Translations under genes and position numbers: made by a program
Shown: positions 26,660 to 33,753 of the stretch, one piece after another
Layout: every line of letters begins with the position of its first letter
Position numbering within the stretch: position 1 is the stretch's first letter
NCBI RefSeq assembly: GCF_000444135.1
Contig: NZ_ATDK01000562.1
Coordinates: 1 to 43,397 of the forward strand
Direction: 5' to 3'
DNA length: 43,397 bases
Source: Pseudomonas avellanae BPIC 631
GTDB lineage: Bacteria; Pseudomonadota; Gammaproteobacteria; Pseudomonadales; Pseudomonadaceae
The notes under the pieces: generated by a model
What the model was told of the DNA's origin: nothing
Database searches by the model: none
What the model saw: the letters and a program-made list of their open reading frames with translations, nothing else

Positions 26660-27927
26660 TGATTTTGTTTCCTGTGAGTTTGAATATGGTCTTTTGGTGT
26701 CATGATAATCAAGTTGTCCAAATCGTAAACTGCTCCACCTTCTTTGACCCAGTGGTTGTGGTGAATCTCATATTTCAAGCGTTTGCCTATTTGATGTTCT
26801 GCTGGGACATAGGGGGCGCGTTTCTCTGATACCTCTCTAAGGCTTGCTTTCCCAAGCTGTCGGCTCAACTCCGGGTCTTTTGATACTTCCAACCAGATCG
26901 CTTCCCTCAATTTGTCAAAACTTGTGAATGGTCGCCCTCTCAGCTTTTCCGCGATACTCGAAGGAATGGGCGTCGGTTGACTTGCGGTCGACCCTCTCAG
27001 CCAGGTAGCTGTCACCGCCTCACCATACCCACTCGCAACCCCCGGAATCGACCTCGGGTCCTTGAACAGCAGGTAGGTGTTCGGCAGCCCGGAATCAATG
27101 GGTGAGATGAGAATGTAATCATCAGGATCATCTCTATCAATCGCCGGGTAAGCTTCAAGCTCGGGTACAAAAGGTGTCACCACGTTGCCTGGATCTTTCG
27201 GCAACGCGGGTGGCCCTGCGGGTGAGCTTGTGGAACTGTCCGCCGGTTGTGCTATTGGCGTCCATATCAGTGCCGGTGTCGATTCCCCGTCACGGATAAA
27301 CTCGTAGGAATTGTTCTGTGCGTTGTAGGTGAAACTTCTTACACGCACCTTGGTGCCGACGGTCACACCGTCCGCAGACACCCAGCGCACAGCGCCGCTT
27401 GTTCCGGCTTCGTGGGACATCAGCCGATGAGGCACATCCAGCGTGCCTTTGACGCTGGCAAGGTATTGCAGATCGATATGCGGTGGCAGGTTGAGCTGCG
27501 ACAGAGGTGTGGCGATCACAGCAGGCGGCAGCTCGGAGTCGCCCAGCGGTTGTGGATACATCGCCAACAACGTAACCAGATTGCTGCCCAGCGTTCTGGT
27601 CGCAACCCTGATGAGCTGGTCCTTCACGATGTTGGTCGCAATGGTTCTGATGCCCGATGCTGCAGTGGTGGTTGCAGCGGGGGCAACAGCTGACCACAGC
27701 GTGTCGATGCCAGCGGCCTGTCGCACTGATGCCCGCTCCGCATGCTGACTCGCCGCCTTGTTGGCCAGCGACAATTCAGCATGACGCATGGACAGCGCTG
27801 CTGATTGCTCATTGAGCAGCGTGATCGAATCGGCAAGAAGCTTTGCTTCGTAGGTTTGAGATAAAGCGTTTACCCACGCTTCATGGGCCTGTTGCACACG
27901 TTGAGGATCCCCCTGGCTGTAGTGCAC
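26656..27927 (-). CDS. S-type pyocin, C-terminal part with HNH DNase (fragment)
   Basis: The second half of a split S-type bacteriocin gene, 423 codons from a GTG at 27927 that is probably only an internal valine. It contains the end of a helical central region (about 1-130), a Pyocin_S translocation domain (about 175-345, with DDYILISPIDSGLPNTYLLFKDPRSIPGVASGYG and AEKLRGRPFTSFDKLREAIW) and a colicin-type HNH DNase. The DNase ends in YEIHHNHW...YDLDNLIIMTPKDHIQTHRK with His389, His390, Asn405, His414 and His418 (numbering from 27927). The HNH active site looks intact. No Shine-Dalgarno precedes the GTG. Coupled to immunity copy 1 at its stop. Confidence 0.9.
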   Translation of the reverse strand: MHYSQGDPQRVQQAHEAWVNALSQTYEAKLLADSITLLNEQSAALSMRHAELSLANKAASQHAERASVRQAAGIDTLWSAVAPAATTTAASGIRTIATNIVKDQLIRVATRTLGSNLVTLLAMYPQPLGDSELPPAVIATPLSQLNLPPHIDLQYLASVKGTLDVPHRLMSHEAGTSGAVRWVSADGVTVGTKVRVRSFTYNAQNNSYEFIRDGESTPALIWTPIAQPADSSTSSPAGPPALPKDPGNVVTPFVPELEAYPAIDRDDPDDYILISPIDSGLPNTYLLFKDPRSIPGVASGYGEAVTATWLRGSTASQPTPIPSSIAEKLRGRPFTSFDKLREAIWLEVSKDPELSRQLGKASLREVSEKRAPYVPAEHQIGKRLKYEIHHNHWVKEGGAVYDLDNLIIMTPKDHIQTHRKQNQ

Positions 27928-27983
27928 CAGATAGTTCAGGTGGTCTTTTTGTGTAGCATGTTCAAGTTCTTGACCGGTCAGAC

Positions 27984-28595
27984 TCAGAGCCTGAGTGCGA
28001 CGTTCTTCCAGTAACGGCTGTTTGGTTGTGAGTAAGTAGTTGACGCGGGTTTCTTCTGAAGTATCAGTTCAAGAGCCTGCTTGTCGCTTGGGTAATCAAC
28101 ATTCAGGTCATGATCCGGCGCTATTTCTTTTTGAAGAGTATTCGGCAGCGATGCAGAAGCTAGTAAATAGTTTTGTGCAAATCCAGATTGTAACGACGGA
28201 TAGGCATTTGTCAGCGCTTCAAGAGCCAGTCGATGGGCCTGATCCTTTTCGGCCTGTGCACGTACTTGCGCTTCAATACGTTCTCGCTCGGCGGCTTCTA
28301 CCATTGCCTGGGCATGTGCCTCAGCCTGTAACCTTAGTTGGTGAGCTGCTTGTTCCGCTTCTTGCCGCCGAGCTAAAGCCTTGGCTTCCTTTTTTGCGCG
28401 GGCACGAGCGAGCGCTGCCCTTCTGGCTCCTTTATTGCCTAAGCCACCAAAACCACCACCAGAACCGTTCCCGGAGCCTTGGCCAAATCCATTCTGGTTT
28501 CCATCTGATCCTGTCTTTCCAGGTTTATTATCGTTGCCTTCAGTGACATATATATTTTTTTCAGGAGGATCATCGTTACTCATATTATCGCTCAT
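27984..28595 (-). CDS. S-type pyocin, N-terminal part (fragment)
   Basis: The first half of the split pyocin, 203 codons. It has a polar Gly/Asn-rich N-terminus (about 1-55), typical of the flexible receptor-docking end of S-type pyocins and E colicins, then an Ala/Arg/Glu/Gln coiled coil (about 57-130) and a helical region. The ATG at 28595 has AGGAAA about 7 nt upstream. After Lys182 the frame runs into 21 atypical residues and stops at 27984. The downstream frame, shifted by one, continues smoothly as NYLLTTKQPLLEERRTQALS. Confidence 0.88.
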   Translation of the reverse strand: MSDNMSNDDPPEKNIYVTEGNDNKPGKTGSDGNQNGFGQGSGNGSGGGFGGLGNKGARRAALARARAKKEAKALARRQEAEQAAHQLRLQAEAHAQAMVEAAERERIEAQVRAQAEKDQAHRLALEALTNAYPSLQSGFAQNYLLASASLPNTLQKEIAPDHDLNVDYPSDKQALELILQKKPASTTYSQPNSRYWKNVALRL

Positions 28596-28812
28596 ACAAT
28601 TTCCTTTTGTTTGTATGGCGATAGGCTAACAAAGGCTTTTTTCTAAAAGGTCATAATTATGTATGGATAATTTGGTATTTTTCTGATTTATATTGTCTGG
28701 TGGATTTGCAGTTTTCAAGTCAGAAATAAGGTCGCTGTGATTATTTAATGATGCTGAGTGGTTTATATGTTTTCCGTGCTTACTTTCCAATAAAGAAGGC
28801 GACGCGAGCAGT
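28596..28812 (-). promoter_or_regulatory. AT-rich upstream region of the pyocin gene
   Basis: A strongly AT-rich segment of about 200 bp upstream of the pyocin start, with several AATATA/TATAAA-like tracts that could be -10 elements. I found no CTGT-N8-ACAG LexA box and no clear PrtN P-box repeat. Control of the pyocin is therefore unresolved. Confidence 0.4.
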
Positions 28813-28873
28813 ATGAGGTTTTTTTCTCAGCGCGCACAAAGCGTCAGTCACGGACATCGTGAGCGCCGCGTAC

Positions 28874-29116
28874 TTGTGGGAGTGAGCTTGCTCACGAAGA
28901 GGTCAGTGCAGCCGGTGAAGATCGCACAGACACCTTTCGTTCCGAACTCGTCAGTAGGAATGCCTTTCGTGGGGCTCCGCGTCACCATTCGCGCCATGAC
29001 GCATTTGATGCACAGTGTCCAGAAATGCATGCGCGAGCATTGGAACAAAAGGGTTTTGCTGCCTTGTAAATACGCTTTCGCGAGCAAGCGAAGCGTCGCC
29101 TGGCTCGGTCCCACAT
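28874..29116. repeat. Inverted pair of REP elements (REPIN-like)
   Basis: At 28874-28900 a TGTGGGAGTGAGC motif forms the palindrome GTGAGC-TT-GCTCAC followed by GAA. At 29071-29116 a related unit lies in the opposite orientation (TTCGC-GAGCAA-GCGAA and GGTCCCACA). Both match the common Pseudomonas REP form (GTGGGAGCGAGCTTGCTCGCGAA-like). The intervening 170 bp hold no convincing gene. This accounts for most of the 28813-29148 spacer. Confidence 0.7.
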
Positions 29117-29148
29117 GTCAGGTAATTTCGCATGTTTTTGAGTGAGTT

Positions 29149-30135
29149 TCAGGCAGTCTTGCCTACCAACACCACCACCTTCCCCACAGCCCTACGCCCA
29201 CCCAACAAATCAATCGCCTCCCCAGCCCGTTCCAGCGGGTAAACCGTCGACACCAGCGGCTTCAACTTCCCTTCTTCAAACCACGCAAACAACTGCTTGA
29301 AGTTCGCCGCGTTGTCTTGCGGTTGCCGCTGAGCAAACGAGCCCCAGAACACGCCGACCACCGATGCGCCCTTGAGCAGGGTCAGGTTGACGGGCAGGTC
29401 CGGGATGCGGCCGCTGGCGAAGCCGACGACCAGCAGGCGGCCGTTCCAGGCGATGGCGCGGATGGCTTGGTCGAAGAGGTCGCCGCCGACCGGGTCGTAG
29501 ATCACGTCGGCGCCGTTGCCGTTGGTGAGGCGCTTTACTTCGTCCTTGAGGCTGGTTTCGCTGTAGTTGATCAGATCGTCTGCACCGGCGTTTCTGGCGA
29601 CCTCGAGTTTCTCGGCGCTGCTGGCGGCGGCGATGACGCGTGCACCGAGGGCTTTGCCGATTTCCACGGCGGCCAGGCCCACGCCACCGGATGCGCCGAG
29701 CACCAGCAGGGTTTCGCCAGGTTGCAGGTTGGCGCGTTGCTTGAGGGCGTGCATGGAGGTGCCGTAAGTCATGCTGAATGCAGCGGCGGTGGTGAAGTCC
29801 ATGCTCTGCGGGATCGGCAGCACGTTGTAGTGAGGCACGGCGACCTGTTCGGCAAAGCTGCCCCAGCCGGTGAGGGCCATCACGCGGTCGCCAGGTTTGA
29901 AATGGGTGACTTTTTCACCGGCTGCCGCAATCACGCCTGCGGCCTCGCCGCCCGGTGAGAAGGGGAAGGGTGGTTTGAACTGGTATTTGCCTTCTATGAT
30001 CAACGTGTCGGGAAAATTCACCCCGGCAGCGTGCACATCAAGGAGGATTTCGTTCTTTTTGATCTCGGGGCTGGGCACGTCTTCCAGCACCAGCGTGCTG
30101 GCAGGACCGAAGGCTTTGCATAACAGGGCTTTCAT
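29149..30135 (-). CDS. NADPH:quinone oxidoreductase-like MDR dehydrogenase
   Basis: A zinc-free medium-chain dehydrogenase/reductase of the quinone oxidoreductase group, 328 residues. The N-terminal GroES-like domain (about 1-120) includes DVHAAGVNFPDTLIIEGKYQFKPPFPFSPGGEAAGVI. The Rossmann domain has the NADPH motif LGASGGVGLAAVEIGKALGARVIAAA (about 145-170) and VIYDPVGGDLFD. The start is the ATG at 30135, with AAGGA 9 nt upstream. The orthologue lies next to glpT in P. aeruginosa as I recall; here the TonB-like and pyocin block separates them. Divergent from the FliL-like gene. Confidence 0.93.
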   Translation of the reverse strand: MKALLCKAFGPASTLVLEDVPSPEIKKNEILLDVHAAGVNFPDTLIIEGKYQFKPPFPFSPGGEAAGVIAAAGEKVTHFKPGDRVMALTGWGSFAEQVAVPHYNVLPIPQSMDFTTAAAFSMTYGTSMHALKQRANLQPGETLLVLGASGGVGLAAVEIGKALGARVIAAASSAEKLEVARNAGADDLINYSETSLKDEVKRLTNGNGADVIYDPVGGDLFDQAIRAIAWNGRLLVVGFASGRIPDLPVNLTLLKGASVVGVFWGSFAQRQPQDNAANFKQLFAWFEEGKLKPLVSTVYPLERAGEAIDLLGGRRAVGKVVVLVGKTA

Positions 30136-30265
30136 CGGGCTATTCCTTTTCCGGTAATGGCCGATAAAGTCAGTTAAGCGGGTTCCCGGGTCAACAAGCA
30201 TGGCCCTGCCTGATAAACACACATAAGCTGTAAGCTACGTGGCAAACCGTATTAAGGAGTGGACT

Positions 30266-30673
30266 GTGAAAGCGTGGATTCTGGTATTGCTGGCCTTGTC
30301 ATTGCCCGCCATGGCGCAGGAAGAGGCCAAGGAAGAAGGCGGCCCGCCCAAAGCGGCTTATGTCTCGCTGACGCCGCCGTTCGTGGGCAACTACGCGCTG
30401 GATGGCGGCCCCAAACTGCGTGTCTACAAGGCAGACATTGCTTTACGTGTAACCGGTGCCGATGCCGAGGCGGCGGTGAAGCGCAATGACGCCTTGATCC
30501 GCAATCAACTGGTGTCGCTGTTCACTCAGCAGACGGTTGATTCGATGAGCAGCGCAGAAGCGAAGGAAAACATTCGTCAGGAAGCGCTCAAGCAGGTTCA
30601 GCGCGTCATGAATGATGAAGAAGGCAAGCCGATTGTCGAAGACTTGCTGTTCAATAACTTCATCGTTCAGTAA
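30266..30673 (+). CDS. FliL-like exported protein
   Basis: A 135-residue protein with a signal peptide (MKAWILVLLALSLPAMA, cut before QEE) and a FliL-type domain: YVSLTPPFVGNYALDGGPKLRVYKADIALRV, followed by helices ending in DEEGKPIVEDLLFNNFIVQ. FliL proteins act at flagellar stators, but this one lies outside any flagellar cluster and its N-terminal segment looks cleavable, so the role may differ. I chose the GTG at 30266 because AAGGAG lies 8 nt upstream; the GTG at 30239 would place that sequence inside the gene. Divergent from the quinone oxidoreductase and convergent with the EVE gene. Confidence 0.85.
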   Translation: MKAWILVLLALSLPAMAQEEAKEEGGPPKAAYVSLTPPFVGNYALDGGPKLRVYKADIALRVTGADAEAAVKRNDALIRNQLVSLFTQQTVDSMSSAEAKENIRQEALKQVQRVMNDEEGKPIVEDLLFNNFIVQ

Positions 30674-30680
30674 GTCTCTG

Positions 30681-31130
30681 TCAGCGCAGTGCCAGGATCG
30701 CCGCCCATTGTTCGGCGGTGACTGGCATGACTGACAGTCGGCTGCCTTTTTGCACCAGAGGCAGTTGCTCAAGCTGGCTTTGCTGTTTCAGATAGCCCAG
30801 CCCCAATACGTTCTTGAAGATATCCACAAACCCGATATCGATGGCACTCCACGGGTTTTTCTCCGTAGTGGCCTTGGCATCGTGATAGTGGCTGTCGGGG
30901 TCCAGTGCGGTGGGGTCTGGGTAAGCGGTTTTGACGATTTTGCCGATACCGGCAATTCCCGGCTCCGGGCAACTGGAATGGTAGAAAAAGAATTCGTCGC
31001 CCTCGGCCATGGCTCTCAGAAAATTACGCGCCTGATAGTTGCGTACACCGTCCCAGCGAGCTTTGCCCAGTCGTTGCAGGTCGCTGATCGAGAATTCGTC
31101 AGGCTCGGATTTCATCAGCCAGTAGGCCAT
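30681..31130 (-). CDS. EVE domain protein
   Basis: A 149-residue, single-domain EVE (PUA-like) protein. EVE domains bind modified bases in DNA or RNA. Diagnostic features are MAYWLMKSEPDEFSISDL (about 1-18), WDGVRNYQARNFLRAMAEGDEFFFYHSSCPEPGIAGIGKI (about 30-69), and DPDSHYHD. The aromatic cage residues (W, Y, F) are conserved. GGAG lies 8 nt before the ATG at 31130. I recall a similarly placed orthologue in P. aeruginosa, close to ygfA/zapA. Substrate unknown. Confidence 0.93.
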   Translation of the reverse strand: MAYWLMKSEPDEFSISDLQRLGKARWDGVRNYQARNFLRAMAEGDEFFFYHSSCPEPGIAGIGKIVKTAYPDPTALDPDSHYHDAKATTEKNPWSAIDIGFVDIFKNVLGLGYLKQQSQLEQLPLVQKGSRLSVMPVTAEQWAAILALR

Positions 31131-31323
31131 TGCGCTTGCTCCAGAGACAAAAGGTTCACGGTATTACCAACCGTTTGATGACAAACCGACAGTCGGCTTG
31201 CGCCACTATTTGCGTACTGGTTCACGTTACCGCAAAATGCCGCCCTTTAAAGCTCCACGCTGCTGCACGGCCTCTACAAAACCGATGCTGACATCGTATT
31301 GATTTGCCTAAGGAGGGCAGTCA

Positions 31324-31476
31324 ATGAAACGCAAGCCTGATTTACTCTGGATTCTGGTTATTTTGTTTGGCTTGGGTGTTGTGACGACCGGTTATGCACA
31401 GAGCTTGTGGACCAGCAAGGATGACGCTCCCGTCGAGATTACCCAGCAACAGCAAAAAGTCCCCGGCAGGCATTGA
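31324..31476 (+). CDS. Small single-pass membrane protein (50 aa)
   Basis: A 50-codon gene, ATG at 31324 and TGA at 31474-31476. AAGGAGGG lies 6 nt upstream, one of the strongest ribosome binding sites in the window. The protein starts MKRKPDLLWILVILFGLG, giving a basic N-terminus and one hydrophobic helix (about 7-23; VVTTGYAQ could be a cleavage site), then a short polar tail rich in Gln (ITQQQQKVPGRH). It could be an inner-membrane small protein or a tiny secreted peptide. I do not know its function. The strong translation signals and family-like composition make it credible. Confidence 0.7.
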   Translation: MKRKPDLLWILVILFGLGVVTTGYAQSLWTSKDDAPVEITQQQQKVPGRH

Positions 31477-31522
31477 GCCCTGTCTCTACTCTGATCGTCG
31501 AGCGCCTGACTGGCTGAAACGA

Positions 31523-32134
31523 TCAGAGCCTCTGCGTCAAATACCATTGCTTGTTCGATACAGTGCCCTGTAGCGGTACATCCCAACTGGCCTGCGCCAG
31601 TCGATCCACTTTCTGACACTCATGAGCCAAACCCAGCAATACCGGCTTGCGCCAGGTTTTTCTGCGCGCCAGATACGCCAGGCTGCGGTCGTAAAAGCCG
31701 CCACCCATGCCCAGGCGACCGCCTTCGTCATCGAAACCCACCAGCGGCATCAGTATCAGGTCGAGTGCCCACACGGGGCGTTGCCTGGCGCGGTTGATGC
31801 GCGGTTCGGGAATGCGAAAGCGATTGGGGATGAATTTCTCGCCGGGACGCACACGCTGGAAAACCATGCGGGTGCGTGGCCATGCGTTGAGCACCGGCAG
31901 GTAAGTCGCCTTGCCGCGACGCTGTGCTTCGCGCAGCAACAGGCGTGGGTCGATCTCGCCGTCCATCGGCAGGTACAGGGAGACGTGCCGGGCACGCCGG
32001 AACAGCGGGTGTTGCGCCAACTGCTGATAGAGGCCGCGGGCGGCTTCGCGTTGCTGGCTGCGAGTGAGCACTCTGCGCGCCTTGCGTAGCTGGCGGCGCA
32101 GTTGCGGACGTGTAAGCGATTGGGCGCTGATCAT
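31523..32134 (-). CDS. ygfA: 5-formyltetrahydrofolate cyclo-ligase
   Basis: Converts 5-formyl-THF to 5,10-methenyl-THF using ATP. The 203-residue protein has the N-terminal RPQLRRQLRKARR, the substrate region YLPMDGEIDPRLLL, and the ATP/folate loop LILMPLVGFDDEGGRLGMGGGFYDRSLAYL (about 128-157), which is the family signature. Start taken as the ATG at 32134; a TTG at 32140 is also in frame and no clear Shine-Dalgarno is seen. It lies directly downstream of 6S RNA, the widely conserved ssrS-ygfA arrangement, and may be processed from the same transcript. Confidence 0.95.
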   Translation of the reverse strand: MISAQSLTRPQLRRQLRKARRVLTRSQQREAARGLYQQLAQHPLFRRARHVSLYLPMDGEIDPRLLLREAQRRGKATYLPVLNAWPRTRMVFQRVRPGEKFIPNRFRIPEPRINRARQRPVWALDLILMPLVGFDDEGGRLGMGGGFYDRSLAYLARRKTWRKPVLLGLAHECQKVDRLAQASWDVPLQGTVSNKQWYLTQRL

Positions 32135-32191
32135 GAGCAAGAGGTCATGCAGGCTGATCCGGAAAGGAGGTTGAAACCAGAGCAGGATCGT

Positions 32192-32218
32192 CGTTGCCAG
32201 ACAGCAGGGCTGGCAACG
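32192..32218 (-). promoter_or_regulatory. Hairpin between 6S RNA and ygfA
   Basis: CGTTGCCAG (32192-32200) and CTGGCAACG (32210-32218) pair perfectly around ACAGCAGGG. It lies just after the 6S RNA 3' end on the leftward strand and may help end or process the 6S precursor. Confidence 0.5.
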
Positions 32219-32226
32219 GATTGAAT

Positions 32227-32406
32227 ATGGACTCCCCGACGAACCGCTGTCGGTGTAGCCCTTGAACCCGAAAGTTCAAGGTGGAGATTGCAGGAGGTTT
32301 TAAGGCTTTCCGTCGAGCGGACATGCACACCAACCCCAACGTGCAACCCCCGTGGTTGTGCGTATCGGCTCAGGGACATGACCGACTGGCAAGCACTCCA
32401 GGGAGC
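32227..32406 (-). ncRNA. ssrS: 6S RNA
   Basis: 6S RNA mimics an open promoter and sequesters sigma-70 RNA polymerase in stationary phase. Position between zapA and ygfA is the conserved locus. On the leftward strand the terminal stem pairs CTCCC near the 5' end (about 32402) with GGGAG near the 3' end (about 32232). The body contains Pseudomonas-6S-like stretches (GCCAGTCGGTCATGTCCCTG, CTCGACGGAAAGCC, CTTGAACTTTCGGGTTCAAG). A -10 TATACT lies at 32413-32418, giving a start near 32406. Exact ends are estimated, about 180 nt. Confidence 0.88.
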
Positions 32407-32412
32407 AGCGCG

Positions 32413-32418
32413 AGTATA
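32413..32418 (-). promoter_or_regulatory. -10 element of the 6S RNA promoter
   Basis: TATACT on the leftward strand, 7 nt before the estimated 6S RNA start. The -35 at 17-bp spacing is weak (CTGATT-like). Confidence 0.55.
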
Positions 32419-32437
32419 CAGAAATGCCCCGCAATAA

Positions 32438-32767
32438 TCAGCCCCGAGTTGAATCCGGTGTGCCAGGCGTGTCTGTGGCCAGTACCAGATCGACCTTGTC
32501 GAGCAGATCGCGAACCTGTTCGCGGGTCGAGCCGCTGCTCTGTACGTCAGGCAGATGCTCTTTGTGCAGCAGGTCGTGAGTGATGTTGAGGGCGGCCATG
32601 ACGGCGATGCGATCGGCGCCGATGACTTTGCCGCTGCTGCGGATTTCACGCATTTTGCCATCCAGGTAACGGGCGGCGCTGACCAGGTTGGTGCGCTCTT
32701 CCTGAGGGCAGATGATCGAGTATTCCTTGTCGAGGATCTGAACGGTAACGCTGTTGCCATTGCTCAT
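32438..32767 (-). CDS. zapA: Cell division protein ZapA
   Basis: ZapA crosslinks FtsZ protofilaments at the division site. The 109-residue protein has the N-terminal globular head SVTVQILDKEYSIICPQEERTNLVSAARYLDGKMREIR and a C-terminal coiled coil (about 55-95, IAVMAALNITHDLLHKE). The ATG at 32767 overlaps the stop of the 69-residue gene upstream (ATGA at 32764-32767), so the two are translationally coupled. 6S RNA follows downstream on the same strand. Confidence 0.95.
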   Translation of the reverse strand: MSNGNSVTVQILDKEYSIICPQEERTNLVSAARYLDGKMREIRSSGKVIGADRIAVMAALNITHDLLHKEHLPDVQSSGSTREQVRDLLDKVDLVLATDTPGTPDSTRG

Positions 32768-32973
32768 GAGTCTTGCTCCAGGGCTTTGAGGCGCGAAATC
32801 ATTGACTCGACCTTCTGCCGGGCGATTTCGTTTTTTTCAATGAGTTGGGCGCGTTCCTCGCGCCAGGACTTTTCCTGAGCTATTAGGAGTGCGTTTTGGC
32901 CTTTAAGTTGCTCGGCATACTTCAGGAGCAGCTCCACACGTTTCATCAGCGCTTGCAGGTCGGTGTCTTCCAT
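32764..32973 (-). CDS. ZapB-like coiled-coil protein (TIGR02449 type)
   Basis: A 69-residue, almost wholly coiled-coil protein: LQALMKRVELLLKYAEQLKGQNALLIAQEK then WREERAQLIEKNEIARQKVESMISRLKALEQ. Its heptad pattern and coupling to zapA (4-nt overlap) suggest a ZapB-like partner in Z-ring organisation, but no function is assigned to this family as far as I know. Start ATG at 32973. Confidence 0.9.
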   Translation of the reverse strand: MEDTDLQALMKRVELLLKYAEQLKGQNALLIAQEKSWREERAQLIEKNEIARQKVESMISRLKALEQDS

Positions 32974-33123
32974 TGTTTTCCACTGAATACTTTCTGATGA
33001 ATGGCAGGGGGAGCGATGCTTATCGTCAAGCTCGAACCGCCGTCCGGGTGATCTTGTCGCGCGGATAGTCTAGGATACAAGGCCTTCATTCTAGACATTG
33101 CGCCGTTTGGCGACTAGCTACCC

Positions 33124-33678
33124 ATGCCCATTCAGAATTCTCCGTATAAAGCGTTCGCCACCCTGCTCAATAGCGGTGGCCATAAAGTATCCCCTGCCGA
33201 GCTGCACGGTCTGCTGTTGGGCCGCAGTTGCGCGGGCGCCGGCTTCGATAACGAAGGCTGGTTCGCCGACGCCTCGATGCTGCTGGAAACCGAGCCGCAA
33301 GACAACATTCGTGCAGCGCTTGTCGGCCTGCAAGAGATGGTCAAGGGCGAACTCACCGGCGATGACATGACCGTCGTGCTGTTGCTGCCGGGTGACGACG
33401 AGCCGCTCACCGAGCGCGCCGCCGCGCTGGGCCAGTGGTGTCAGGGTTTCCTCGCAGGCTTTGGTCTGGCCATCGGTGACAAGGTTCTGGGCAGCGAAGC
33501 GAAAGCCGTGCTCGAAGACCTGGCTGCCATTGCTCAGGTGCAGGACGCGCTGGAAGAGTCCGAGGACGGCGAGACCGACTACATGGAAGTCATGGAATAC
33601 ATGCGTGTTGCGCCGCTGCTGCTGTTCACCGAGTTCAACGAGCCTGCCGAGCCGCAACCCAAGCCTTCCCTGCACTGA
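33124..33678 (+). CDS. ygfB: YgfB/YecA (UPF0149) family protein
   Basis: A 184-residue, acidic, all-helical protein of the UPF0149 family. Signatures are [20 protein letters not shown] (about 23-42), [15 protein letters not shown] (about 100-114) and [15 protein letters not shown] near the C-terminus. In P. aeruginosa YgfB has been linked to beta-lactam tolerance through effects on ampDh3 expression, and that could apply here. It starts the rightward cluster ygfB-pepP-ubiH-ubiI, divergent from the zap genes. Start ATG at 33124. Confidence 0.93.
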   Translation: MPIQNSPYKAFATLLNSGGHKVSPAELHGLLLGRSCAGAGFDNEGWFADASMLLETEPQDNIRAALVGLQEMVKGELTGDDMTVVLLLPGDDEPLTERAAALGQWCQGFLAGFGLAIGDKVLGSEAKAVLEDLAAIAQVQDALEESEDGETDYMEVMEYMRVAPLLLFTEFNEPAEPQPKPSLH

Positions 33679-33753
33679 TAGCCCATCATTGCGACACCGG
33701 CCCGGGCTGGCAACCGCCCGGGCCGGTGGACTTTATCAGGACTCCCGCTGCCC

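Larger units (their letters stand above)
26656..28595 (-). pseudogene. S-type HNH-DNase pyocin interrupted by a one-base frameshift
   Basis: The two halves above form one gene: 1940 nt from start to stop, and adding one base gives 647 codons (646 residues), normal for an S-type pyocin. The break lies within 27987-28071. The likeliest site is the A run of codon 182 (TTT on the plus strand, 28050-28052), where one extra A gives QKKTRVNYLL. It is either a true inactivating deletion or an assembly error. DNA here is AT-richer than the flanks. Confidence 0.8.

Noticed and set aside
28040..28060. Programmed -1 ribosomal frameshift joining the pyocin halves.
   Set aside because: The sequence around the break (CAG AAG AAA CCC) is not a canonical slippery heptamer; re-pairing of AAA to GAA after a -1 slip is poor, and I know no frameshifted pyocins.
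28596..28812. PrtN P-box or LexA box controlling the pyocin.
   Set aside because: No repeated P-box pattern and no CTGT-N8-ACAG seen; the nearest CTG...CAG has 9 nt spacing.
32131..32760. 209-codon leftward open frame across zapA and 6S RNA.
   Set aside because: Out-of-frame shadow of zapA plus the non-coding 6S RNA; no protein family resemblance.
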